Assembly (NCBI RefSeq): GCF_018459925.1
Contig: NZ_CP075371.1
Location: 3,286,001-3,350,000, forward strand
Direction of reading: 5' to 3'
Origin: Nocardioides aquaticus
Lineage (GTDB): Bacteria; Actinomycetota; Actinomycetes; Propionibacteriales; Nocardioidaceae
Length of the DNA stretch: 64,000 bases
Shown: positions 27,244 to 36,693 of the stretch, one piece after another
Position numbering within the stretch: the stretch's first letter is position 1
Layout: each line of letters opens with the position of its first letter
Program-made: the position numbers and the translations under genes
Notes under the pieces: generated by a model
Told to the model about the DNA's origin: nothing
Seen by the model: the letters and a program-made list of their open reading frames with translations, nothing else
Database searches by the model: none

Positions 27244-28253
27244 CGGGGTGCTCCGTGGGTCGGGGGCGTACGTCGGGCGTCGCGCGGGTGGCCGGTGGTG
27301 GGCCGGTCGGGGTGGACGCGCTCGGCGGCGCGCAACCGGACCGAGGCGGCCCGGGGGTTGGCTGCGTGCTCCTCGTCGTCGGCCTTCTCGGCCCCGCGGG
27401 TCAGCATCCGCAGCGGCGGCTCCTGGCCCTCGGGGACGAACGGCAGGTCGTCGGGGACGTCGAGGCGGGTGGCGGCGGTGAGGACCTGCTTGACGAGGCG
27501 GTCCTCCAGGGAGTGGTAGGACTCCACGACGATCCGGCCGCCCACGACGAGGCTGGCGACCGCGGCGGGCATCGCGCGGCGCAGCACGCCGAGCTCGTCG
27601 TTGACCTCCATCCGCAGCGCCTGGAAGGTGCGCTTGGCGGGGTGCCCGCCGGTCCGGCGGGCCGGGGCGGGGATCTCGCGGTAGAGCAGCTCGACCAGGG
27701 CCTGCGAGGTGGTGAACGGCGCCTGCTCGCGCTGCCGGACGACCGCGCCGGCGATCTTGCGGGCGAACTTCTCCTCGCCGTAGTCCCGCAGGACCCGGGT
27801 GAGCTCGCGGGCGTCGTAGCCGTTGAGCACGTCGGCCGCGGTGGGCCCGGTCGAGGCGTCCATCCGCATGTCGAGGGGCGCGTCGACGGCGTAGGCGAAG
27901 CCGCGCTCGGCCCGGTCGAGCTGCATCGAGGAGACCCCGAGGTCGAACAGCACGCCGTCGGCGCCCGCGAGGCCGAGCTCGGCCAGGACGTCGGGGACCT
28001 CGTCGTAGACCGCGTGGACGCCGGTGAACCGGTCCCCGAACGGGGCGAGTCGCTCCCGGGCCAGGTCGAGCGCGTCGCGGTCCCGGTCCACGCCGACCAC
28101 GCGGGCCTGCGGGCACCGCTCCAGGACGGCCTCGGTGTGCCCGCCGGCGCCGAGGGTGGCGTCGACGAGGACGGCACCGGGCCGGGCGAGGGCGGGCGCG
28201 AGCAGTGCGACGACCCGGTCGAGCAGGACCGGGGCGTGGGCGGGGGCGGCCAT
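27240..28253 (-). CDS. rsmH: 16S rRNA (cytosine1402-N4)-methyltransferase
   Basis: RsmH (MraW) methylates C1402 in the 16S decoding centre. It has 337 residues from ATG 28253. [13 protein letters not shown] opens the protein, [16 protein letters not shown] is the SAM loop, and [28 protein letters not shown] and [11 protein letters not shown] are family motifs. It lies 8 bp after a small membrane-protein ORF and is coupled to ftsL. Confidence 0.97.
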   Translation of the reverse strand: MAAPAHAPVLLDRVVALLAPALARPGAVLVDATLGAGGHTEAVLERCPQARVVGVDRDRDALDLARERLAPFGDRFTGVHAVYDEVPDVLAELGLAGADGVLFDLGVSSMQLDRAERGFAYAVDAPLDMRMDASTGPTAADVLNGYDARELTRVLRDYGEEKFARKIAGAVVRQREQAPFTTSQALVELLYREIPAPARRTGGHPAKRTFQALRMEVNDELGVLRRAMPAAVASLVVGGRIVVESYHSLEDRLVKQVLTAATRLDVPDDLPFVPEGQEPPLRMLTRGAEKADDEEHAANPRAASVRLRAAERVHPDRPTTGHPRDARRTPPTHGAPR

Positions 28254-28261
28254 CGTCGCGG

Positions 28262-28432
28262 TCAGCTGCCCGGGGCCAGCAGGACGGAGACGAGCAGGAG
28301 AAGCAGGGCCAGGCCCAGCGAGGTGCCGAGCGAGAAGACCATCAGGGTCACCGCGTCGCGCGCCTGGTGCCGCACGCGGCGCACCTCCGGCGCGGCCGGA
28401 CCGGCCACGGGGGTGAGGCGTGTGCTGCTCAT
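28262..28432 (-). CDS. Small single-pass membrane protein between mraZ and rsmH
   Basis: This ORF encodes 56 residues from ATG 28432, 8 bp before rsmH. A charged head ([12 protein letters not shown]) leads to one strong membrane helix ([18 protein letters not shown]) at the extreme C-terminus. Codon use has the high GC3 of the neighbours. I do not recognise the family. Position at the head of the division cluster makes a divisome or assembly role possible, but this is inference. Confidence 0.65.
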   Translation of the reverse strand: MSSTRLTPVAGPAAPEVRRVRHQARDAVTLMVFSLGTSLGLALLLLLVSVLLAPGS

Positions 28433-28688
28433 GATCTCGACCCTGCTGCTCGGTGACGGGGATGCGGGTGGTGCTGGTGGTGCGGGGTGCTGCTGGTGGA
28501 GCCGCAGGGCCAGGTCTCCTGTCCGCCTCGGCGGGGAAGCGGCAGCGCGCCTGGAGCCGGGGAAGGTGCCCCAGGAGGTGCTGCCGGGACCGGGGCGGAC
28601 CAGAGACCTGGCCCTGCGGTTCGGGTGTGGAGTTGTCGTGGTGGTGCGGGGGTGGGGCGTGGGTGGGGAGCTCAGCGCAGGGAGCGGG

Positions 28689-29111
28689 TCACTCGTCGTC
28701 CTCGTCGAGGTCGACGTACTCGGGGAGCGCCTGCTGCTCGTACTCACGCCAGCGCTCGGGGTTCCAGATCTCGAGGCGGTCCCGGGCGCCGATGACCACG
28801 ACGTCGCGGTCGAGCCCGGCGAAGTCGCGCAGCGTGGTGGGGATCGAGATGCGTCCCTGCTTGTCCAGCGCACCCTCGGCGCCGCTGGAGAAGAGCATGC
28901 GGGTGTAGGCACGTGCCGACTTGCTGGTCAGGGGGCGGGAGGAGACCCGGTCGGCCTCGGCGTCGAAGACGTCCTGGGGCCAGACCACGAGGCACTGCTC
29001 CTGTCCCTGCGTCACCACGAGCCCCTCCGCGAGCCGGTTCCTGAACTTGGCCGGGAGGAAGAGCCGGCCCTTCTCGTCGAGCTTCGGGGTGTAGGTGCCC
29101 ATGAAGTGCAT
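28689..29111 (-). CDS. mraZ: Transcriptional regulator MraZ
   Basis: MraZ is a ring-forming AbrB-fold DNA-binding protein that controls the dcw cluster. It has 140 residues from ATG 29111, with GGAGG eight bases upstream; the next ATG (29102) is less well placed. Two SpoVT-AbrB repeats are seen: GTYTPKLDEKGRLFLPAKFR and GALDKQGRISIPTTLRDFAG. The C-terminus is acidic (DLDEDDE). A 256-bp gap without recognisable genes separates it from the next ORF. Its operators lie just upstream. Confidence 0.97.
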   Translation of the reverse strand: MHFMGTYTPKLDEKGRLFLPAKFRNRLAEGLVVTQGQEQCLVVWPQDVFDAEADRVSSRPLTSKSARAYTRMLFSSGAEGALDKQGRISIPTTLRDFAGLDRDVVVIGARDRLEIWNPERWREYEQQALPEYVDLDEDDE

Positions 29112-29150
29112 GAGCAGTCCTCCCCGGTCGCCCCACGAACGTGGCCTCTT

Positions 29151-29210
29151 CCTCCACTTCGCTCCACACTACTCCACTTTGCCCCACCGTCAACCACTCT
29201 TCCCCACTTC
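29151..29210 (-). promoter_or_regulatory. Array of six phased MraZ operator repeats
   Basis: Read on the minus strand, six consecutive 10-bp blocks carry GTGG at the same place: GAAGTGGGGA, AGAGTGGTTG, ACGGTGGGGC, AAAGTGGAGT, AGTGTGGAGC and GAAGTGGAGG. The array ends 39 bp before the mraZ ATG and overlaps the promoter. Direct repeats of GTGG-type boxes upstream of mraZ are the known MraZ binding sites, so autoregulation is expected. Confidence 0.85.
29166..29193 (-). promoter_or_regulatory. Putative mraZ (dcw) promoter
   Basis: TTGACG (29193-29188) and TAGTGT (29171-29166) are separated by 16 bp on the minus strand. They place transcription start near 29160, about 50 bp before mraZ. Both hexamers lie inside the MraZ operator array, so bound MraZ would block polymerase. 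Confidence 0.65.
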
Positions 29211-29368
29211 CGCACCCCCCTCACCCACCGCGCTCCCCCACCGCCCCGCAGCCCGTCCCCCGGGCCCGTCGCGGGCGACGCGGGACACGGGTTGAGGCCA
29301 CGCCCTACGGTTGACCTCACCTCGCTCCAGCCCCGGCCCGACCCGGGCCGCACCCGGAAGGACCCCGC

Positions 29369-30376
29369 GTGGACCCCGCTCCCTCCCCTGCCGCCACCGG
29401 CCCCCGACCCACCTCGTCGGCGGACCTCGCGACCGTCGCCGCGGTGGTGGGGCGGATCCGCGCGAACATCGAGCGGGTGATCGAGGGGAAGCCCCAGGTC
29501 GTCGCCTCGGCGGTCACGGTGCTGCTGGCCGAGGGCCACCTCCTGATCGAGGACGTGCCCGGCGTCGGCAAGACCATGCTGAGCAAGGCGCTGGCGCGCA
29601 GCATCGACTGCAGCGTGCGGCGCATCCAGTTCACGCCCGACCTGCTGCCCTCCGACGTCACCGGCGTCTCCGTCTTCAACCAGGACACCCGGCAGTTCGA
29701 GTTCCGCCCCGGCGGGGTGTTCGCCAACGTGGTCGTCGGCGACGAGATCAACCGGGCCTCGCCGAAGACGCAGTCGGCGCTGCTGGAGTGCATGGAGGAG
29801 CGCCAGGTGACGGTGGACAACGCCACCTACGCCCTGGAGGCGCCGTTCATGGTCATCGCCACCCAGAACCCGGTGGAGATGGAGGGCACCTACTCGCTGC
29901 CCGAGGCGCAGCGCGACCGCTTCATGGCCCGCGTCTCGATGGGCTACCCCGTGGAGGCGGCCGAGATCGCCATGCTCGACTCGCACGCCGGGCACTCCCC
30001 GCTCGAGGACCTCGACGCCGTCACCGACGCCGCCGAGATCCGCAAGCTCTGCGAGATCGTCGCGGGGGTGCACGTCTCGGCCCCCGTCCAGCGCTACGCC
30101 GTGGCCATCACCGGCGCGACGCGACGCAGCGACCACCTCGTGCTCGGCGCGTCGCCCCGCGCCACGCTGCACCTGGTCCGGGCCGCCAAGGCCGTGGCGG
30201 CCATGGACGGTCGCGACTACGTGCTGCCCGACGACGTCCGCACGCTGACCGGGCCGGTGCTCACCCACCGGCTGATGCCCAGCGTCGAGGCGTCGATGAC
30301 CGGGCGCTCCGTCGGGCACGTCCTGGCCGACCTCGTCGACGCCGTGCCGGTGCCCCGGGGCGGCGGCGGTGCGTGA
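29369..30376 (+). CDS. MoxR family AAA+ ATPase
   Basis: The protein has 335 residues from GTG 29369, with GGAAGGA upstream. Walker A is GVGKT (65-69), Walker B is VVVGDEINRA (Asp125, Glu126), and the sensor region is FMVIATQNPVEMEGTYSLPEAQRDRF. MoxR ATPases act as chaperones for maturation of partner complexes. The genes that follow, DUF58 and a TgpA-like transglutaminase, form the standard MoxR-DUF58-transglutaminase operon. The stop overlaps the next start by 8 bp. Confidence 0.95.
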   Translation: MDPAPSPAATGPRPTSSADLATVAAVVGRIRANIERVIEGKPQVVASAVTVLLAEGHLLIEDVPGVGKTMLSKALARSIDCSVRRIQFTPDLLPSDVTGVSVFNQDTRQFEFRPGGVFANVVVGDEINRASPKTQSALLECMEERQVTVDNATYALEAPFMVIATQNPVEMEGTYSLPEAQRDRFMARVSMGYPVEAAEIAMLDSHAGHSPLEDLDAVTDAAEIRKLCEIVAGVHVSAPVQRYAVAITGATRRSDHLVLGASPRATLHLVRAAKAVAAMDGRDYVLPDDVRTLTGPVLTHRLMPSVEASMTGRSVGHVLADLVDAVPVPRGGGGA

Positions 30377-31646
30377 GGCCCTCTCCGGGCTGACCGTGCG
30401 CGGGCGCGCCTTCCTGGCCGCGGGCGTCACCGCCGTGGTCTGCGCGGTGCTCCTCGACCAGCGACCGCTGAGCCGGGTCGGCGTGCTGCTCGTGGCGCTG
30501 CCCCTGCTCGCCGCCGTGGTCCTCGCCCGCACCCGCTACCGGCTCTCGCTGGTGCGGGAGGTCTCCCCGCGCCAGGTCGTCGTGGGTCAGCCGGCCCAGG
30601 TCGCGCTCACCCTGACCAACGACGGTCGTACGCCCAGCGGGCTGCTCCTGCTCGAGGAGCAGGTGCCCTACGAGCTCGGCGCCCGGCCCCGCTTCGTCCT
30701 CGAGGGGATCGGCCACGGGTGGAGCAGGCACGCGGCCTACCAGGTGCGCTCGGACCTGCGCGGGCGCTTCGAGGTCGGACCGATGTCGGTGCGCGTCACC
30801 GATCCCTTCGGCCTGCTCGAGCTGGGCCGCGCCTTCCGCTCCACCGCCACCTTGACGGTGGTCCCGCGCACCGTGGACCTCCCGGCCGTCCCGCTCGGCC
30901 AGGGGTGGACCGGCTCCGGCGACGAGCGGCTGCGCGCCGCGGCCACCGGGTCGGCCGAGGACGTCACCGTGCGCACCTACCGCCGCGGCGACGACCTGCG
31001 CCGGGTGCACTGGCGCAGCTCCGCACGGACCGGTGAGCTCATGGTGCGGCGCGAGGAGCAGCCCTGGCAGGCCCGCGCCACCGTCTTCCTCGACGACCGG
31101 GTGGTCGCCCACCGCGGCGCGGGTCCGACGTCCTCCTTCGAGACCGCGGTGACCGCGGCCGCCTCGGTGGCCACCCACCTCGCCCGGCGCGGCTACACCG
31201 TGCGCCTGGTGACGGCCACCGGTGAGGACCCCGCGTCCGCCCGGCACGACGCCGCGCACGGTCCGGACGCCGCCCGGCTGCTGGAGTCGCTGGCCGTCCT
31301 GCGCCTGCACGCGGCCGTCCGGCTCGACCAGGGCTGGCTCGCCGACCACACCGCCGGGGTGACGGTCGCCGTCGTCGGCCTGCTGCAGGCCGCCGACGCA
31401 CCGGTGCTGCGCCGGATGGCCCACCCCGGACTCTCGCTGGCCATGGCCCTCGACCTGGACGCGTGGGGCAGGTCGGCCGGCGGACCCGGCGGGCCGGCGG
31501 CCCCGGTGCTGCTGCACCAGGGCTGGCGGGTCGCCTCCGTCGGGCCGGGCGACGACCTGGTCACGGCGTGGCAGGAGCTCGGCCGCGGCGGGGCGCGCCC
31601 CGCGGTGCGGACCGGTCTCGGCGAGCCCGTCGGGGGTGCGTCGTGA
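30369..31646 (+). CDS. DUF58 domain protein
   Basis: This 425-residue protein starts at GTG 30369 inside the end of the MoxR gene. Two membrane segments near the N-terminus (about 11-50) are followed by a beta-rich part and the DUF58 signature REYRxGD-like TYRRGDDLRRVHWRSSARTGELMVRREE. DUF58 proteins have a von Willebrand A-like fold and work with MoxR. The stop overlaps the GTG of the next gene. Confidence 0.93.
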   Translation: MREALSGLTVRGRAFLAAGVTAVVCAVLLDQRPLSRVGVLLVALPLLAAVVLARTRYRLSLVREVSPRQVVVGQPAQVALTLTNDGRTPSGLLLLEEQVPYELGARPRFVLEGIGHGWSRHAAYQVRSDLRGRFEVGPMSVRVTDPFGLLELGRAFRSTATLTVVPRTVDLPAVPLGQGWTGSGDERLRAAATGSAEDVTVRTYRRGDDLRRVHWRSSARTGELMVRREEQPWQARATVFLDDRVVAHRGAGPTSSFETAVTAAASVATHLARRGYTVRLVTATGEDPASARHDAAHGPDAARLLESLAVLRLHAAVRLDQGWLADHTAGVTVAVVGLLQAADAPVLRRMAHPGLSLAMALDLDAWGRSAGGPGGPAAPVLLHQGWRVASVGPGDDLVTAWQELGRGGARPAVRTGLGEPVGGAS

Positions 31647-33981
31647 GCACCCGACCGACCGGGTCCCGGGTCGGCCTGGCGCTGACCGGGGTGCTCACCG
31701 TCTGGGTCTCGGCCCTGTCCTGGCGGGGATTCACCGAGGCGTGGCCGGCCGCCCTGGTCCCGCTCCTGGGCATCGGGGCCGTCATCGCGCTCAGCGGTGC
31801 GCTCCTGCGCCGCCTCGCGGTGCCCGGGGTGCTCGTCGTGCTCGCCCAGGTGCTCCTCGGCGTCGGGACCTCGAGCCTGGTGCTGACCGGCTCCCCGGTG
31901 CCGCTGGGGGCGGCCGGCAGCGACCTGGCCCTCTCGTTCACCCAGGCGCTCGACTCCTCCACGAGGTACGCCGCCCCCGTCCCGGCCGGTGTGCCGGGCA
32001 TCGAGCCGCTGCTGATCGTCGGCGGCCTGGGCTGCCTGCTGCTGGTGGACGTCCTGGCCTGCACGCTGCGCCGCGTGCCGCTGGCCGGGCTGCCGCTGCT
32101 GGCGGTCTACAGCGTCCCGGTCGGGATCCTCGGCACGGGTGCGAGCTGGTGGGTGTTCGTCGCCGCGGCGGCCGGCTTCCTCTTGATGCTCCACCTCGAC
32201 GCCGGGGACGCGGTGACCCGGTGGGGCCGTGCCCTGGCCGACCCCGAGGACGACCGGGCCGCCGACTCCGCCGGCTTCGGCGTGCGCACGGGTGCCGCCA
32301 CCGCGGGCGCGGGCGCGCTCGGCGCCGGCGCGGTCGCCCTGGCCGTGGTGCTGCCGCTCGCGCTGCCGGCGCTCGACCTGGACCTGCTGGGCGGCGGCAC
32401 CGGCTCGGGCGGGGACGGTGAGATCCTGGTGACCAACCCCATGGTGGACCTGCGACGCGACCTCAAGCAGGGCAGGGACCTCCCCCTGGTCCGCATCCGC
32501 ACCGACGACCCGGACCCGGCGTACCTGCGGATCTCGGTGCTGGCCAACTTCACCGAGAACGAGTGGACCGCCGGGGACCGCAGCGTCCCCGGCAACCAGG
32601 TGGCCGACGGCGCCCTGCCCCCGCTCGAGGGCCTGGACCCCGGGGTGCCCCGGGAGGCCTACGGCTACGAGGTCCAGGTCACCGACGCGCTCTCCTCGAC
32701 CTGGCTGCCGACCCAGGCCCCCGTCTCGCGGGTCGAGGCGCCCGGCGACTGGCGCTTCGACACCAGCACCGTCGACTTCATCGCGGCCTCCGACGACCTG
32801 ACCACCTCCGGCCTGAGCTACGAGATGACGGCGGTGGAGCCGCAGGTGGAGGCCGCCGAGCTGGCCGAGGCCCCCGCCGAGCGCGGCGAGGTCGACTCCC
32901 GGTTCCTCCAGCTGCCGGCCGGCCTGCCCCCCGTCGTCGGGTCGTTGACCAACGACGTCACCGCGGGCCTGGCCAACAACTTCGACCGCGCGGTCGCCCT
33001 GCAGGACTTCTTCCGCACCGACGGCGGCTTCACCTACAGCCTCGCGCAGTCCGAGAACGGCAACGGCGCCGACGAGCTCGCGGCCTTCCTGACCCCGGGT
33101 CCCGACGGGAGGGTGGGCTACTGCGAGCAGTTCGCCTCCGCCATGGCCGTGATGGCCCGCCAGGTCGGGATCCCCTCCCGTGTGGCTGTCGGCTTCCTGG
33201 CCCCCAGCCGACTGCCCGACGGACGCTGGGAGTACAGCTCGCGCGACCTGCACGCCTGGCCGGAGCTCTACTTCCCCGGCGCCGGCTGGACCCGCTTCGA
33301 GCCCACGCCGCCCCAGCGCGCCGCGGACGTGCCCGACTACACCGCCGGCGACCAGGCGCCCGAGCAGCTTCCGGAGGCCCCGGAGGCAGGTCCCGACGCC
33401 GCTCGCGGCGACGAGGCCGACCGGGCCGAGAACCGGCCGCAGCCGGAGGTGGCCGAGCAGCCCGCCGCGGCCCCCGCGGCGGAGTCGTCCGGCCCGTGGC
33501 GCGCGGTCGGCCTGGTCGGGCTGCCGGTGGCCCTGGTCGCGCTGGTGCTCCTGGTGCCCGGTGCCGTACGCCGCCGCCGGCGCGAGCGACGCCTGGCCGG
33601 GGACGTGGTGGAGGGGTGGGACGAGCTGCGGGACACCGCGGTCGACCTCGACGTCCCCTGGCCCGACGACCGATCGCCGCGCGAGGTGCGGGCGGCGGTC
33701 TCGCGCCACCTCGGGACGACCACGGACCTCGACGTCGTCGTGGCGGCGGTGGAGCGCGCGAGCTACGCCTCCCCGGGTCCCGGGGGGAGGCGACCGACCC
33801 CGGGGTCGCCGCCGCCGTCCGTGCCTGCCTGGACACCCTGCAGGAGCGCTCGACGACGCGCCGCAGGCGCCGCGCCCGGTGGTGGCCGAGGACCGTGGTC
33901 ACCCGCCGTGGACGGCGCCGGGGGAAGAGCACAGACGGCGACCAGTCCGCCGACCGCCCCCTGGCAGAGCAGCTGCGCTGA
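31643..33981 (+). CDS. TgpA-like transmembrane transglutaminase, apparent 3' frameshift
   Basis: Several N-terminal membrane helices precede a transglutaminase-like domain with Cys494 (GYCEQFASAMAVMARQVG) and His537 (RDLHAWPELYFPG), then GWTRFEPTP and another membrane helix. TgpA proteins act on the outer face with MoxR and DUF58. The frame from GTG 31643 stays well coded to a G6 run at 33782-33787. After it, sensible coding (EATDPGVAAAVRACLDTLQ) continues one frame back and stops at 33981, just before a hairpin. The uncorrected frame runs to 34243, over the opposing DUF3040 gene. One missing G would give 779 residues. This is probably a sequence error or recent mutation. Confidence 0.85.
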
Positions 33982-33992
33982 CCTGGCCGTGC

Positions 33993-34010
33993 GGTCCGGG
34001 CGCCCGGACC
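33993..34010. terminator. Bidirectional hairpin between the transglutaminase and DUF3040 genes
   Basis: GGTCCGGG (33993-34000) and CCCGGACC (34003-34010) form a perfect stem between convergent genes. It lies 12 bp after the corrected stop of the transglutaminase gene and 17 bp from the DUF3040 stop. Confidence 0.6.
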
Positions 34011-34026
34011 CGGAGGTCGAGGACCG

Positions 34027-34506
34027 TCAGAAGCCGTTGCCCTCGCGGCGACGGCGCCAGCGCTGCTCCATGCGCTCCATGAAGGAGCCGGACGGGCGCG
34101 AGGCGCCCTTGCCGGAGCCCGGCGTACGCCCGCGGGACTTGCGCGGCTTCAGCGAGCGACCGCCGTCGATGACCGCGAGGCCGGGGCTGCCGGCACCGGG
34201 TGCCGCGCCGGAGGCGTCGTCGGGCACCCGGACCTGCGGCTGACCACGCAGCGACGTCAGCGCGAGGGTGGCGCTGCCCAGCATGACCACGAAGCCGACG
34301 ATGCCCACGACGACCTGGTTGGTGATGGCTCCGGTCATCAGCACGACGACCCCGACCACGAACACGACGGCGGCGAGCAGCGCACGGCGACGGGCTGTCC
34401 TGCGCATCGAGGTGCCCCGCAGGGTCGAGGCGAACTTCGGGTCCTCCTCGACGAGCGCGCGCTCCATCTGCTCGAGCAGTCGCAGCTCTTCTTCCGAGAG
34501 CGGCAC
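34027..34506 (-). CDS. DUF3040 membrane protein
   Basis: This 159-residue protein starts at GTG 34506 with GGGAGGA upstream. The DUF3040 start MPLSEEELRLLEQMERAL and DPKFASTL are clear. Two membrane helices (about 42-62 and 65-85) follow. The C-terminal half is basic and disordered (SLKPRKSRGRTPGSGKG). Function is unknown. It lies 53 bp after dinB and may be the last gene of the HEPN-methyltransferase-dinB unit. Confidence 0.92.
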   Translation of the reverse strand: MPLSEEELRLLEQMERALVEEDPKFASTLRGTSMRRTARRRALLAAVVFVVGVVVLMTGAITNQVVVGIVGFVVMLGSATLALTSLRGQPQVRVPDDASGAAPGAGSPGLAVIDGGRSLKPRKSRGRTPGSGKGASRPSGSFMERMEQRWRRRREGNGF

Positions 34507-34559
34507 CGGGTCCTCCCAGGGTCGGTCGTGCCCGGTCGATCCGGGCGTTGGTCGAAAGT

Positions 34560-35825
34560 CTAGGCAGGCCGCTCCACCGGCGGTAGGGACACCGGCGAAT
34601 TCGCCCCACCCCCGAGCAGGCTGGCAGGCCGCACGGCCGCCGAGCCGAACCGCCGCGCGGCCTGGTCGACCGCCCGGTCGGCCTCCGCCCAGCCCACCTC
34701 GCGCTCCCCGAGGACGTGCTGGTGGTGGATCCCCGCGCGGGGTCGCAACCCCTCCACCCGCACCCCGACCAGCCGCAGCCGCTCACCGCGCAGCCCCAGG
34801 GCGTCGTGCAGCGCGACGACGGCAGCGAAGACCTCCTGGGTGGCGTCGGTGGCCTCCCCCAGCGTCCGGGAACGGGTCAGGGTGGTGAAGTCCGAGAAGC
34901 GCACCGTCAGGGCCACCGTGCGGCCCGCGACACCGGCGGTCCGCATCCGGCCGGTGACCGAGGTGGTCAGGCGCAGCAGCTCGCGCAGCACCACGGCACG
35001 ATCGGCCGTGTCACGGCCGAAGGTCGACTGGGCGCCCATGGACTTGTCCGGGTCCTGGGTGACGCCGGCGAAGACGGGGGCGTGCCGCGAGCGCACCTGT
35101 CGCCGGTCCGCGCCCCACGCCAGGGTGTGCAGGTGGGGGCCGAGGTGCTCCCCGAGGTCACGGCGCAGCACCTCGACCTCGGTCCGCGCGAGGTCGCCCA
35201 CCGTGAGGTAGCCCCGACGGCGCAGCCGGTCCCGGGTCTTCTCCCCCACCCCGTGCAGGTCGCCGACGTCGCGGTGGTGCAAGAAGGCCGCCACCTCGTC
35301 GGGAAGCACCACCCGCACGCCGTCCGGCTTGGCGCGGGTGCTGGCCAGCTTGGCCACCGAGACGGTCGCGGCCACCCCGACCGAGCAGGTGATCCGCTGC
35401 TCGTCGGCGATCCGCGCCCGGAGCTGCTCGGCGATCGCCAGCGGGGTGCCCAGGAGGCGGACGGCGCCCGAGACGTCCAGGAACGCCTCGTCCATCGAGA
35501 CGCCCTCCACCAGCGGGGTCACCTGCCGGAAGGTCTCCATCACCGCGGCCGAGACGGTGGCGAACACCGCGTGGTCGGGCTTGAGCACCACCGCGTCCGG
35601 GCACAGCCGCAGGGCGCGCGACCCGGGCATCGCCGAGCGCACGCCGTGGGCCCGGGCCAGGTAGTTCGCCGACAGCACGACCCCGCGGTGCCCGCCACCG
35701 ACGAAGACCGGGGTGTCCTGCAGGTCCGGGCGGTCCCGCAGCGCGACCGAGGCGTAGAACGCGTCCATGTCGACGTGCAGCACCGGGCAGGCCCGCGAGC
35801 GCTCGTAGGCGTCCGGGACGCTCAC
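34560..35825 (-). CDS. dinB: DNA polymerase IV (Y-family translesion polymerase)
   Basis: The enzyme copies past damaged template bases at low fidelity. It has 421 residues from GTG 35825. Catalytic carboxylates are Asp19 in HVDMDAFYAS and Asp112/Glu113 in SMDEAFLDVS. SVGVAATVSVAKLASTRAKPDG is the fingers/palm motif, VGEKTRDRLRRRGYLTVGDLA the thumb helix-hairpin-helix, and a little-finger domain follows. No C-terminal beta-clamp motif of the QLSLF kind is obvious. It lies 48 bp after the methyltransferase gene; the nearest upstream LexA box heads the HEPN gene. Confidence 0.96.
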   Translation of the reverse strand: MSVPDAYERSRACPVLHVDMDAFYASVALRDRPDLQDTPVFVGGGHRGVVLSANYLARAHGVRSAMPGSRALRLCPDAVVLKPDHAVFATVSAAVMETFRQVTPLVEGVSMDEAFLDVSGAVRLLGTPLAIAEQLRARIADEQRITCSVGVAATVSVAKLASTRAKPDGVRVVLPDEVAAFLHHRDVGDLHGVGEKTRDRLRRRGYLTVGDLARTEVEVLRRDLGEHLGPHLHTLAWGADRRQVRSRHAPVFAGVTQDPDKSMGAQSTFGRDTADRAVVLRELLRLTTSVTGRMRTAGVAGRTVALTVRFSDFTTLTRSRTLGEATDATQEVFAAVVALHDALGLRGERLRLVGVRVEGLRPRAGIHHQHVLGEREVGWAEADRAVDQAARRFGSAAVRPASLLGGGANSPVSLPPVERPA

Positions 35826-35873
35826 CGCGCGACCCCGGCCGTGACGGCCGGCCGGACCGGCCCGGGACGTGTC

Positions 35874-36593
35874 TCAGCGGGCGAGCAGGTGGAGCTGGGT
35901 CGCCAGCGGGAGGTACTCCGGGCGCGAGGCCACCGCCCGCTCCAGGTCGAGCAGCGCGGTCGTCGCCCCGGGCTCGGCGTCGAGCAGGGCCCCGGGGACC
36001 AGGTCGGCGAAGACCCGGACGGCGTGCACCTCCCGGTCGGCGAACCCCGCCGTCGCGACGAGGTCGTCCAGCTCGTCGTGGGTGAAGCGGCGTCCGGCGC
36101 GGTCGAGCGGGGCGCCCGGCTCGAGCGCCTCGCGCGCAGCCACGAAGTGCCCGGCCATCGCCCGGGCCAGCACCGCGGCGTGCCGCTGGGCCACCAGGAG
36201 GCTGAGCGCGCCACCGTCACGCACGACCGCACGGAGGGTGTCCAGGGCCGTCCCCGGGTCGTCGACGACCTCGAGCACGCCGTGGCACAGCACGAGGTCG
36301 GCCCCGTCCGCGCCGAGGACGTGGAGCGTCGTGGACAGGTCGCCCTGCACCGCGGCCACCTCGACCCCGCGCTCGCGGGCCCGGCGTGCCAGCGAGGCCA
36401 GGGCGTCGGGGCTCGGGTCGACCACGGTGACCCGGTGCCCGCGCTCGGCGACGGCGACGGCCGAGCCGCCGGTCCCACCGCCGATGTCGAGCACGTCGAG
36501 GGGCCCGGCGTCGAGGACGGGCCGCAGCGCGTCCCACACCACGGCCGTGCGGATCGCGCTCCTGCGCTCGCTGGGTCGCTCCGTCGCCGGCAT
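35874..36593 (-). CDS. Class I SAM-dependent methyltransferase
   Basis: This 239-residue protein starts at ATG 36593. The SAM loop is LDVLDIGGGTGGSAVAVAERG (about 32-52), followed by VVDPSPDALASLARRA, an acidic motif II, and DLVLCHGVLEVVDDP. Insertions after strand 5 (HFVAAREALEPGAPLDRAGRRFT) resemble enzymes acting on small molecules or tRNA, but the substrate is not predictable. It sits between a HEPN gene and dinB with the same orientation. Confidence 0.88.
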   Translation of the reverse strand: MPATERPSERRSAIRTAVVWDALRPVLDAGPLDVLDIGGGTGGSAVAVAERGHRVTVVDPSPDALASLARRARERGVEVAAVQGDLSTTLHVLGADGADLVLCHGVLEVVDDPGTALDTLRAVVRDGGALSLLVAQRHAAVLARAMAGHFVAAREALEPGAPLDRAGRRFTHDELDDLVATAGFADREVHAVRVFADLVPGALLDAEPGATTALLDLERAVASRPEYLPLATQLHLLAR

Positions 36594-36693
36594 GACGCAC
36601 ACCCTAGGAGACCGCCGCCCGATCCGCCCCGCCGCGCCCCGCGGGTCGCGCCCGACGAGGCCGCCGTACGCCGGACGGACGCCCCGGCGCTGC

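Noticed and set aside
28433..28688. Possible gene between mraZ and the small membrane ORF
   Set aside because: Frames here are low-complexity P/H/T-rich with no start plus ribosome site; nothing convincing was seen.
29012..30532. 506-codon minus-strand frame opposite the MoxR gene
   Set aside because: It is a shadow of the well-supported MoxR ATPase frame and also covers the mraZ promoter.
33982..34243. Continuation of the transglutaminase frame to 34243
   Set aside because: It is poorly coded, crosses a terminator hairpin and overlaps the opposing DUF3040 gene.
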